Shown one piece after another: positions 51,042-62,100 of a stretch of DNA of 64,000 nucleotides. The notes beneath the pieces are model-generated. The model made no database searches and was not told where the DNA came from. It saw only the letters and a list, made by a program, of their open reading frames with translations. The position numbers were made by a program, and so were the translations under genes. Position 1 is the first letter of the stretch. Every line of letters starts with the position of its first letter. Source of the DNA: Stenotrophomonas humi (GTDB lineage Bacteria > Pseudomonadota > Gammaproteobacteria > Xanthomonadales > Xanthomonadaceae); contig NZ_LDJI01000019.1 in the NCBI RefSeq assembly GCF_001431415.1, forward strand, positions 124,001 through 188,000, given 5' to 3'.

Positions 51042-52396
51042 TCAAACCTGTGCGGCAGCCGAACGCACCGCATCGGCCAGGGCCTCGAGCGTTGCGGACA
51101 TCAGCCCGGCCTCATCAGCCTCGACCGTGACCCGCACCACCGGCTCGGTACCGGACGGGCGCAGGAATGCCCTGCCCCGACCCGCCACCGCGGCCTGCGC
51201 CGCCGCCAATGCGGCCTGCACCGGCTCACTCCTGACCACCTCACGCGCGCCCGATTCCAGTCGCACATTGATAGTCTTCTGCGGCACCGCCGCCAACCCG
51301 GCCATGGCCTGACGCAGGCTGATACCGGCCCGGCCCAGCACTTCCAGCACCTGCAGCGCACTGACGATGGCGTCGCCGGTGGTAGCGCGATCCAGGCACA
51401 GAATGTGGCCGGAAGCTTCGCCACCCAACGTGCCACCGCCCTCGACCAGCGCCTGGTGCACGTAGCGGTCACCGACATTGGAACGGACGAACGGAATGCC
51501 CAGACGTTCCAGCGCCTGCTCCAGCCCGTAGTTGGTCATCAGCGTGCCAACCACCGGCCCGCGCAGGCGACCACTGGCCTGCCATGCCTTTGCCAGGATG
51601 TAGAGCAAACCATCGCCATCCACGGCTGCGCCGGTGTTGTCGACCATCAGCACGCGATCGCCATCGCCGTCGAAGGCGATGCCCATGTGAGCGCCGGTTT
51701 CAACAACTTTGCGCGACAGGTTGTCGATATGCATCGAGCCCACGCCGTCATTGATGTTGACGCCATTCGGCTCAGCACCAATGGCGATCACCTCAGCGCC
51801 CATCTCGCGGAACAGCAGGGGCGCGACGTGATACGTCGCGCCGTGCGCGCAATCCAGCACGACCTTGAGGCCACGCAGGTAGAAATCGCGCGGCACGCTG
51901 GCCTTGCAGAATTCGATGTAACGGCCGACGGCGTCGCGCGCGCGCACGGCCTTGCCGAGGTATTCGGATTCCACCGTGGTGAATGGCTGATCCAACGCAG
52001 CCTCCAACGCCAACTCGGTGGCATCGTCGAGTTTCTCGCCTTCACCGGAGAAGAACTTGATTCCGTTGTCGTGATGGGGGTTATGCGAGGCGCTGATCAC
52101 GATACCCGCGTCCGCCCCCAGCGTATGTGCCAGGAAGGCCACGGCCGGGGTCGGTATCGGCCCGATCAGCTGCACATTGGCCCCGGCCGCGACCAGACCC
52201 GCCTCCAGCGCCGACTCGAACATGTACCCGGAGATACGCGTGTCCTTGCCGATCACCACCGTCGGCTGGCGACCGTTGCGCTCGGCCAGCACGCGACCAA
52301 GGGCATTACCCAGGCGCAATACGAAGTCTGCAGAGATGACGCCCTTACCAACCCGACCACGAATGCCGTCGGTACCGAAATATTTGCGCGCACCCA

Positions 52397-52397
<1 letters not shown>
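51042..52397 (-). CDS. glmM: Phosphoglucosamine mutase
   Basis: GlmM converts glucosamine 6-phosphate to the 1-phosphate for UDP-GlcNAc, the precursor of peptidoglycan and lipid A. The 451-residue protein has the phosphoserine Ser104 in ISASHNPH, the metal loop DGDGDRVL near 240 and the C-terminal phosphate loop RPSGTEPV. It starts one base into the accD stop (TGATG), so the two genes are translationally coupled. Confidence 0.98.
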
Positions 52398-53278
<881 letters not shown>

Positions 53279-53559
53279 GCGGAATGATGGTTCCATTCAG
53301 GGCGGCCCAAAGGCCGCGACAGGGGCGACAGTCTAGCTCACCCCTGCGACCACGGCGCATCTGGGACTCGCCCGAATCCCTACTGCTGCGTACGTTTGGG
53401 CGGAACGGCGGCGCCAGGAACCCGACCTCCCCCTTCCGCCTGCGACCAGGAAACAACCCTGCTGCTCCTGCACCTCGCACGCTTCCCGCTAGCGCGGGAA
53501 GGGAAAGCCGACAGCACGTCCCGGCATAACCCCGCCAACGGCGTGGTTCGCCGGAGGCT
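53279..53559 (-). other. Intergenic stretch between trpA and accD with inverted repeats
   Basis: No gene is supported here. Two inverted repeats are visible: GCGGCC/GGCCGC close to the accD start and CTTCCCGC/GCGGGAAG at 53482-53501. Neither has a T-run. The stretch may hold an accD promoter that I could not identify. Confidence 0.4.
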
Positions 53560-54369
53560 TCAGCTGCCCAGCGCTTCGCGCAGCGGCTTCAGGAAGCGGC
53601 TCGCCGCCACGGCTGCCGCGGCCGGATCCGCCGCTTCGGCCATGGCCGATACCAAGGCGCTGCCGACCACCACGCCATCGGCATCCACCGCCATGGACGC
53701 GGCACTGGCGGCATCCTTGATGCCAAAGCCGGCCACCACCGGTGCCTTGGAGCGGCTGCGCAACAGACGCAGGCGATCGCCCGCCGCAGCACTGTCCAGA
53801 CGCTCGGAGGCGCCAGTCACGCCGGCGAAGCTGACGTAATACAGATAGCCCTGGGCTGCGTCGCAAAGCAGATCGAGACGCGCATCGGTGCTGGTTGGCG
53901 AGGCAAGCAGAATCAGGGCCAGGCCAGCAGCCGTGAACGCGGCCCGGGTTTCTTCCGCTTCTTCCGGCGGCAGATCCACCAGCAGCACGCCATCCACGCC
54001 GGCGGCGATGGCCTCCCCCGCGAAGTTGGCAGCACCACGGATCTCGACGGGATTGAGATAGCCCATCAGCACCACCGGCGTGTTCGCATCGCGCTGGCGG
54101 AACGCCGCCACGCTGTCGAATATGTAGCGCAGGCTCGCGCCACGCGCCAACGCATGCTCGGAGCTGCGCTGGATGGTGGGGCCGTCGGCCATCGGGTCTG
54201 AGAATGGCACGCCCAGCTCGATCACATCGGCCCCTGCCTCAACCAGCGCATGCATGACCGGCACGGTGGCTTCCAGCGATGGATCGCCCGCCGTGATGAA
54301 GGGAATCAGCGCCTTGCGGCCGGATGCGCGCAGCCGGGTGAAACAGTCGTCGATTCGGGTCACGGGCAT
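53560..54369 (-). CDS. trpA: Tryptophan synthase alpha chain
   Basis: TrpA cleaves indole-glycerol phosphate to indole, which passes to TrpB. The 269-residue TIM barrel has the catalytic Glu51 (VIELGVPFSDP) and Asp62 (ADGP) and the GYLNPV and phosphate-binding GFGIKD segments. The start is the ATG at 54369, preceded by AAGGA; a TTG six codons upstream is less likely. It begins one base after the stop of a lipoprotein gene, which separates it from trpB. Confidence 0.97.
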   Translation of the reverse strand: MPVTRIDDCFTRLRASGRKALIPFITAGDPSLEATVPVMHALVEAGADVIELGVPFSDPMADGPTIQRSSEHALARGASLRYIFDSVAAFRQRDANTPVVLMGYLNPVEIRGAANFAGEAIAAGVDGVLLVDLPPEEAEETRAAFTAAGLALILLASPTSTDARLDLLCDAAQGYLYYVSFAGVTGASERLDSAAAGDRLRLLRSRSKAPVVAGFGIKDAASAASMAVDADGVVVGSALVSAMAEAADPAAAAVAASRFLKPLREALGS

Positions 54370-54370
54370 C

Positions 54371-55009
54371 TCAGGCACATCCTTCAATCAGTTCAACCGC
54401 TTCAGGCTGGCCCCAGTAGATCGAGGTCACCAACCCATTGAGAGTTTCCAGACGTATGGCCAAGTTGTTGGCCTTGTCGGTCCAGGTCAGGTAGTCGCCA
54501 TCGGGCGAGGCGTAGGCATGCGGGCTGGTCACCGCGCCAGCTGGCAGACGCCGCTTGGCCTCAATGGCGGACATGCCCACCCACAACCCGTAGGGCAACG
54601 CAGGCGCGTCGACGGGGCGGGTATCCACCTTGATGCTCGGATCGTCGGCCACATCCATCTCAAAACGCGCGATCTGGTCGGCAATCACCATCATCGACAT
54701 GCCCTTGGGCAAGCTGCCGCCGTCGTAGTACTCACAGTCACCCTCCATCAACTCACGCATCCCGGCAGAGACAAATGCCTTGTCCCCGGGCGCCTTGCCG
54801 AACGGCGCATTGATGCGCAACTCGCCCAGCCGCCCAAGGTCGGCAGACGTGGCCGCTGCAGCGGTCTGCGCCGGCACCGGGGCTGCAGCTGCGGCGAGGA
54901 CGGGGGCCGACACCGCTTCCGGCGCAGGCACCACCGCCGGTGCGACCTCCGGCTCGGCGGGTTTGCAGGCGGCCAACGTGACCACCACACCCAGCAACAC
55001 ACCTCGCAT
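54371..55009 (-). CDS. Putative lipoprotein of unknown function between trpB and trpA
   Basis: This 212-residue protein begins with a short lipoprotein signal: MRGVLLGVVVTLAAC, with the lipobox LAAC and Cys15 as the lipidated residue. A Pro/Ala/Val-rich spacer of about 45 residues follows, then a folded domain of about 150 residues with GLWVGMSAIEAKRRL and a closing aromatic segment (SIYWGQPEAVELIEGC). Two Cys residues (in EGDCEYY and EGC) might form a disulfide. Cys15 is followed by Lys, which does not indicate inner-membrane retention, so it probably reaches the outer membrane. It sits between trpB (11-base gap) and trpA (one base), so it is co-transcribed. I do not recognise the family. 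Confidence 0.8.
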   Translation of the reverse strand: MRGVLLGVVVTLAACKPAEPEVAPAVVPAPEAVSAPVLAAAAAPVPAQTAAAATSADLGRLGELRINAPFGKAPGDKAFVSAGMRELMEGDCEYYDGGSLPKGMSMMVIADQIARFEMDVADDPSIKVDTRPVDAPALPYGLWVGMSAIEAKRRLPAGAVTSPHAYASPDGDYLTWTDKANNLAIRLETLNGLVTSIYWGQPEAVELIEGCA

Positions 55010-55020
55010 GATCGGGCCGC

Positions 55021-56238
<1,218 letters not shown>

Positions 56239-56240
56239 GG

Positions 56241-56287
56241 CATCAAGACTGCGAGGAACAGGCATGCACTCTAGCGCAGCCTTGATG
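56241..56287 (-). promoter_or_regulatory. Inverted repeat in the trpB leader
   Basis: CATCAAGACTGCG (56241-56253) and CGCAGCCTTGATG (56275-56287) form a 13-base inverted repeat with one mismatch (a G-U pair in RNA), separated by 21 bases. In the trpB mRNA the 3' arm ends two bases before the ATG, where a ribosome-binding site should be. It could be an RNA hairpin limiting translation or an operator for the divergent LysR protein. Confidence 0.5.
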
Positions 56288-56332
56288 ACATAAAAATCGA
56301 TAATTTGGCGCGCATGTGTTAGAAAAACTCAC

Positions 56333-57223
56333 ATGAAAGCCAGCCACACTCTACCCTCGCTCAATGCCCTGCGGGCCTTTGAAGCCGCAGCACGGCTGCG
56401 CAGCGTGAGCCGGGCGGCGGCCGAGCTTCATGTCACCCACGGCGCTGTGAGCCGCCAACTGCGGGCCCTGGAAGAAGAACTGGGGCTCGCCCTGTTCGAG
56501 CGCGACGGGCGCGGCATCCGCCCGACCGCAGCCGGCAACCGTCTGCTGGAGGCGACATCCGGGGCGTTTTCACAGCTGCGCGACTGCATCACCGCGCTGC
56601 GCCGCCCGCAACGCGGCGACGCCTTCGTGCTGGGCTGCCCCGGCAGCCTGCTTGCCCGCTGGATGATTCCGCGCCTGCAGGACCTGCAACGCGACCTGCC
56701 CGGATTGACCCTGCATCTGGCCGCACAGGAGGGTGACTTCGCTCCTCACCTGGACGGCCTGGACGCCGCCCTGCTGCTTGGCCAGGCGCCCTGGCCAGCT
56801 GGCTGGAACGTACATACGCTCGCAACCGAGCGTATCGGTCCGGTGTTCAGCCCATCGATCCCCGGCGCGCATGTGCTGGCGCATCAACCGATCGAAGCGC
56901 TGTTGTCACGCGAGTTGCTGCACACCCGCTCACGGCCACAGGCCTGGCCAACCTGGGCAGCACTGAACGGTATCGACAGTGCGCGCCTGCGTTACGGCAC
57001 CGGTTTCGAGCACCTGTATTACCAGTTGGAAGCCGCCGTGGCGGGGCTTGGCGTTGCCATCGCGCCGGAGCCTCTGGTGGCCGATGACCTGGTCAATGGC
57101 CGCCTGATCGCGCCATGGGGCTTTGTCGATACCGAAGGCTGCTGGGCGCTGTGCACCGCCGGCAATCGCGATGATCCGCGCGCCCTGGAGCTGGCGGCCT
57201 GGCTGCAGCGCCAACTGGCCTGA
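56333..57223 (+). CDS. LysR-family regulator, probable TrpI-type activator of trpBA
   Basis: A 296-residue LysR-type regulator: helix-turn-helix at about residues 8-65 (ALRAFEAAARLRSVSRAAAEL and GAVSRQLRALEEELG), a linker helix and a two-lobed effector domain (about 90-290). It is divergent from trpB with a 94-base gap. In Pseudomonas the LysR protein TrpI activates the divergent trpBA with indole-glycerol phosphate, and this layout suggests the same here (inference). The related GcvA/AmpR branch looks similar in sequence, so the name trpI is not certain. Confidence 0.88.
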   Translation: MKASHTLPSLNALRAFEAAARLRSVSRAAAELHVTHGAVSRQLRALEEELGLALFERDGRGIRPTAAGNRLLEATSGAFSQLRDCITALRRPQRGDAFVLGCPGSLLARWMIPRLQDLQRDLPGLTLHLAAQEGDFAPHLDGLDAALLLGQAPWPAGWNVHTLATERIGPVFSPSIPGAHVLAHQPIEALLSRELLHTRSRPQAWPTWAALNGIDSARLRYGTGFEHLYYQLEAAVAGLGVAIAPEPLVADDLVNGRLIAPWGFVDTEGCWALCTAGNRDDPRALELAAWLQRQLA

Positions 57224-57262
57224 ACCGGCCCCTGCGGCAAAGCCACCTGGCGCCTGCCGCGC

Positions 57263-58357
57263 TCAGCCCTGCGTCGGTGCAGCCAATCGCTGCTGCACGT
57301 CCTCGCGCAGCCGTGCCAGCTCAACCTCGGCCTGTTGCCGCTGTTGCATGCCCTCACGGTGGATGTTGCGCACCTCTTCGACGGTAGCGATCAGCTGCTC
57401 ATGCACATGCCGCAGGGTAGCCACATCGATCACGGCACGTTGATTGGCCTTGGCCGTTTCTACCGAGGTCTGCCGCATCAGGTCGGCGTTGCGGCGCATC
57501 AGCTCATTGGTCGCATCGTCGATGGCATTGGACAGCTCCACCGCGTTTTTCTGCTCACCCAGCGAGAGCTGGATCGCGAACTGACGCTTCCACGAGGGAA
57601 TGGTGATGTCGCGTACCGCATTGAACTTCTCGATCAGCTGGATCGCATTGGCCTGGATCAGCCGGATCATCGGCAATGACTGATCAGCCGCATGCTGCAT
57701 CACGGTCAAATCACCGACGCGCTTGTCGAGCAGGCGGATGGCATTGTCGATCTCGCCCCGGCGGATGCGTGATGCGGGGTCCTCAAGACCAACCAGCGCC
57801 CGCAGTTCGTCATTGAGTTCCGCCAAGCGCTGTTTGCCGGCGGCGATGTGCAGGCCAAGGCTCAGCCGTTCGTCACGGACGATGGCATGCATGCGGTCGA
57901 ATTCACCGACGCGCTGCCCCATCGTGGCCTGCTGCGTCCCCACATCGCGCATCAGCTGTTCGATCTGCTGATTGGTGTCGCTGAACTTCTGCACCAGCTC
58001 GCCCTTGGAGGCGCGCATGCGGTCGATCAGCCCGCCGATCACCGGCACCTTGGAACGTTCGTTGAGGCCATCCAGCTTCAGCGAGCGGGCGATGCGCACC
58101 ACTTCGCCCAGCTTGTCGCCAGATGCGTCGAGGTCGCGGTTGCGCACATGCTCCAGCAGCTGCGTGGAGAACGCCGCACTCTTGCCGGCGGCCTCGCGGC
58201 CAAACACATGCAGGTTGCCCGGACTGATGTCATCCAGCGTCCGTGTGATCTGCGCGATGCGCGGACGGTCGGCTTCGGTCAGGCCCAATGCGACCAGCAT
58301 GGCGCCATCCAGTGCCGCTGGGGATTCGACCGGCAACGGGATATTGTCCTGCGTCAT
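57263..58357 (-). CDS. telA: TelA-family protein (toxic anion resistance)
   Basis: A 364-residue all-helical protein of the TelA family, named for a plasmid tellurite-resistance locus but widespread on chromosomes with stress or membrane genes. Conserved features are KLDGLNERSKVPVIGGLIDR near residue 95, long coiled-coil helices and the LIEKFNAVRD..IPSWKRQF segment at about 238-258. There is no signal or membrane helix, so it is cytoplasmic. The ATG at 58357 follows AAGGAGAG. It is the last gene of a unit with a short TelA-like protein and a giant ATPase. The biochemical role of TelA is not established. Confidence 0.88.
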   Translation of the reverse strand: MTQDNIPLPVESPAALDGAMLVALGLTEADRPRIAQITRTLDDISPGNLHVFGREAAGKSAAFSTQLLEHVRNRDLDASGDKLGEVVRIARSLKLDGLNERSKVPVIGGLIDRMRASKGELVQKFSDTNQQIEQLMRDVGTQQATMGQRVGEFDRMHAIVRDERLSLGLHIAAGKQRLAELNDELRALVGLEDPASRIRRGEIDNAIRLLDKRVGDLTVMQHAADQSLPMIRLIQANAIQLIEKFNAVRDITIPSWKRQFAIQLSLGEQKNAVELSNAIDDATNELMRRNADLMRQTSVETAKANQRAVIDVATLRHVHEQLIATVEEVRNIHREGMQQRQQAEVELARLREDVQQRLAAPTQG

Positions 58358-58423
58358 CTGCAACTCTCCTTGAGGAAGGTACGCGGCGCGGCGCGCGAGC
58401 CATGAAACATGAGTGGAGCGTGT

Positions 58424-59173
58424 CTAGTGAAGTCTAGCCTGCATCGCCTCGACCTCCACCAGTATCCGTGCCTGGGCGTCGGCGGCCATGGCCAGCCGCA
58501 GCGACGTATCCACCGCTTTGCTGGCCAGCATCTGTTGCCGCCACAACGGCAGCAGCACATCACGGATGCGCTGATAGCGCTCCAGCAGTTCGACACCCTG
58601 CGCATGCAGCAACTGCAGCTGCGATGCTTCCAGTGCACGTAGCCGGGCAACGCCACGCAGGTGGTGAAGGCGGCGCTGCAAGGCGGCGACCGCCAACGTA
58701 CTGCCTGCATCGGCCTGCGTCGCGGCACCTTGCAGCAGGCGTTCACCCGCATCGGCCCAGGCATCAATCGCGTTGACCGCCTCGGTCACGAGCGCTGCCT
58801 GCCGCAGGCGCACAGGCAACGCCTTCTGCAATTCGGCAACGATGCCATCGGCACGCACCAGGCAGACATCCAGTTGCCCGGCCAAGCGTTCCGCCTGCTC
58901 CTGCATTTCCACATCGCGGCCCAGCAGCCGTCCCAGCAAACCGACGCTGCGACGAATCGCGCCCACATCGTGCGCACGCATGGCCTGGTGGATGTTGTCC
59001 ATTTCGGCGACCAGTCGTGCAGCGGCCCGGTCATCGCTGCCCGCTGCGGCCTGCTGTTCGACCAAGGCCAGCAGCTGCGCGCCGTAACCGGCTATCGCCA
59101 ACGGATCGTCCAACGCCACCGCGGGAGCTGGCGGCAACGGCAGCACAATCCGGCCGGACTCATCAGGATTCAC
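58424..59173 (-). CDS. Short TelA-like helical protein
   Basis: A 249-residue, almost wholly helical protein. The GTG at 59173 has AGGA close upstream; an ATG at 59185 is the alternative. Its C-terminal part aligns without gaps to the neighbouring TelA over 41 residues ending in the shared pattern L-x-E-[RK]-[FY]-x-x-[VI]-R-D, and continues with x-x-[IL]-P-x-W-[RK]-x-Q (VELLERYQRIRD, LPLWRQQ). I therefore read it as a divergent, truncated TelA paralogue; this is my own comparison by eye. It overlaps the ATPase gene by 11 bases and precedes telA by 66 bases. Function unknown. Confidence 0.75.
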   Translation of the reverse strand: MNPDESGRIVLPLPPAPAVALDDPLAIAGYGAQLLALVEQQAAAGSDDRAAARLVAEMDNIHQAMRAHDVGAIRRSVGLLGRLLGRDVEMQEQAERLAGQLDVCLVRADGIVAELQKALPVRLRQAALVTEAVNAIDAWADAGERLLQGAATQADAGSTLAVAALQRRLHHLRGVARLRALEASQLQLLHAQGVELLERYQRIRDVLLPLWRQQMLASKAVDTSLRLAMAADAQARILVEVEAMQARLH

Positions 59174-62100
59174 CGGGTTCCTCATTCTTGTGACTACCCT
59201 GCTGGCCCGGCACCACCACCTGTCCGCCATAGAAGTGGCGCATCAAAGCTTCGTCCAGTGCTTTCTCTTCCGGGCTGCGAGCGCGACGAACGCGGGGCGC
59301 CGGTTTTTCGGTTGCCGGTTCCCTGGCCAACCAATCGCGCAGTTGCACCGCTAACTGGGTCAACGCATCGCCGACCTGACCCTGGCGCTGCTGCGAATCC
59401 GCCAATGCACGCAACAGCGGTTCGAAATCCTGCACCGGCGGCGGTACGGGTGAAACTTCAGTGGGTACGGCGAACGGACCTGGCCGCTCGGCCACGGACT
59501 GCAGCAACGCCACGATCCGTTCCCAAGGCGCATCCATTGCCGCAACCGGTGGTGCAGTGACCTGCGCGTCATCTGCGCGCAGCCCCTGCAGGCCACTGGC
59601 GATGTCGGCCAGCTGCGCGACAACGCGCGCCCCGGTATCGGCATCGTCGCCCCCCATGGCCTTGTCGCGCATGAAATCGCGCTTGATCTGCTCCCAGCGT
59701 GTCTGTTGCGCCGCGTCCATCACTCCACGCAATTCGCCGAGCTTGAGCAGGTTTTCTTCCGAACCGCTGGTGAGCAGCTGCGACTCGCCGAGATAATGAT
59801 CGGACACCAGCTGCTGCAGCTCGGCGGCATTCATCACCGGCGATATCTTCTCCGACAGCTTGTTCATGTTGCGGTAGCTGCCCTGCAACCGGAATGAGGG
59901 CTCCACCCGGTACTTGTCCGACTGCGCGGCGCTGGCGATGTACTGCTGGTTGACCCGGTAGACCACCTCGCGCACCTGCATCAAGCGTTCCAGCGTGGCG
60001 ACGATCTCGTTGATCTCCGCACCGCTGTAGGCATGGCTCAGCGCATTGGTCGACACCTCCTTGCCGTTGGCCTTGTCCACCAGCACGTAGAGATCGGCCA
60101 GATCGCGCGTGGCCATCGGCGCCAGCACCTGGCTGGAGGTGAGGCTGTTCTCGATGTAGCTGAGCTTGAATGCCTCTTCCATGCCACCGAGCACGTCACC
60201 CAGGTTATAGATGTCGGCACGGTTGGCCAGCATGTCCGGCACTTTGAATACTTCGCCGGACTCGGTGTACGGATTGCCCGCCATCACCACGCAGAACTTC
60301 TTGCCGCGCAGATCGTAGGTCCGGGTGCGGCCTTTCCACACGCCCTCGATGCGGCGGGTGCCGTCGCACAGCGAGATGAATTTCTGCAGGAATTCCGGAT
60401 GCGTATGCTGGATGTCGTCGACATACAGCATGGTGTTGTTGCCCATTTCCAGCGCGAGGTTCAGCTTGAGCAGCTCCTGTCGCGAGGTGGCGTCCGGCGC
60501 CTGCTCCGGATCCAGCGAGCGCACCTCATGCCCCAGCGCCGGGCCGTTGATCTTCATGAAGACCAGCCCGAGGCGGTTGGCCACGTACTCCATCAATGTG
60601 GTTTTGCCGTAGCCGGGCGGGCTGATCATCATCAGCAGGCCCATCAAGTCACTGCGCTTGTTCTCGCCGACCGTGCCCATCTGCTTGGCAAGGTTGTCGC
60701 CGATGATGGGCAGGTAGACGTCATTGATCAGCTTGTTGCGAACGAAGGAGCTGAGCGGCCGCGCCTGGAATTCGGTCAGCCGCAGGGCTTCACGCTCACG
60801 CGCACTGATGCGGTGACGCAGCGCCTGGTAACGCTCGAAGCCCGGCTGGAACTGGTGGCGGTGCGCCTGCCAGCGGCCGAGGAAATCATCGACTGCCAAC
60901 TGCAGATGACCCTCACGGATGCGCGGGTGCTCGCCCAGCAGGCCCGCGGCATCGGCAATCAAGGTCACCTCGCGCACCTGGCTGCGCAGATTGCGCTCAG
61001 CCAGCAACATCGCCACCGCCTCGGGCACGTAGCCAACCAGCGTGGTGAACTGCGGCTGCCCGCACATTGCCCGTAGCCAGTGCTCGGCCTGTGCCCATTG
61101 CAATGCAGGGCGCTTGGCCAGCTTCTGCAATGAACGATCAAACGCCTCGCCCTGTGCCGCCGCCTGCAGCTGTTCACGCAGGCCATTCACCAGCTGCCGC
61201 GCGTAACCACTGAAACCGAAAGTGGGCTCGCCTGCGGCCAGCTCGGCGAGCAGGTAGTCCGCGCCGGTGGTCGCAGCCGCCGCATCGAACGGCAGCGCGT
61301 TCTCTGTCTGGAACGTCGCCAAGGCCTCGGCGATCTCATCGCGCAGTGCATTCAGACCTTCGCGCGAGGCGAACATGCGGGCGATGGCGAATGCACCCGC
61401 CGCACGCTCGCCCCACTGTGCCACGTCTTCACGCTTGCTTTCGCGCGACCAGAACAGCAACGCCAGCGCGCGTGCCGCCGGCGCGTGCACAAGGGCACCC
61501 GCTGACTGATACAGCGGCAGCAGGGCCTGCAGAATCAGGGTGGCATCATGATCGTGAATGCCTTTTTCATAGCCTTCGCGATAACGCGGCGCGGCGAAGT
61601 CGCGCACACGCTTGCCCAGCACGTCGGCCTGCGCGGCATCGCGCAGCAGCTCGTCCATGCTCAATCCGTCGCGACCCAGGATGGCCGCGTCCAGGATCAA
61701 GCCGGCCAGATACTCACCGCGATACAGCGTGGGCGACTCCGAATCCAGTGTCACCGGCCAGTAGTCGCGCAGCGCTTCCAGCTCCGGATCGACGATGGAT
61801 TCGTAGTAATCGGTGCCAGTCAGATGCACTGACAACCCGTCGCCACGCGGCAGGATGGTCAGGTCCAGTGGCTGGGTGTTGACACTGAAACGATGGCGAC
61901 CCAGGCGGATCACATTGCCACCGCCCTCGAACAGATCACTGCGATCGCGCAGCGCACGTACCGCCTGGTCGCGCACACCCTTCAGGCGCGCTTCGACATC
62001 GTCGGCCTTGACGCTGTCCTTGTACTCGCGCAGCCGATCCGCCAACTCGCGCAGTTTCAGGATCAGCGGGTCCCCGGCAAAGAAGGCATTGAGCTCGTCC

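Noticed and set aside
53284..53839. Plus-strand frames across the trpA-accD gap
   Set aside because: They are arginine- and proline-rich, overlap trpA, and lack a ribosome-binding site or motif.
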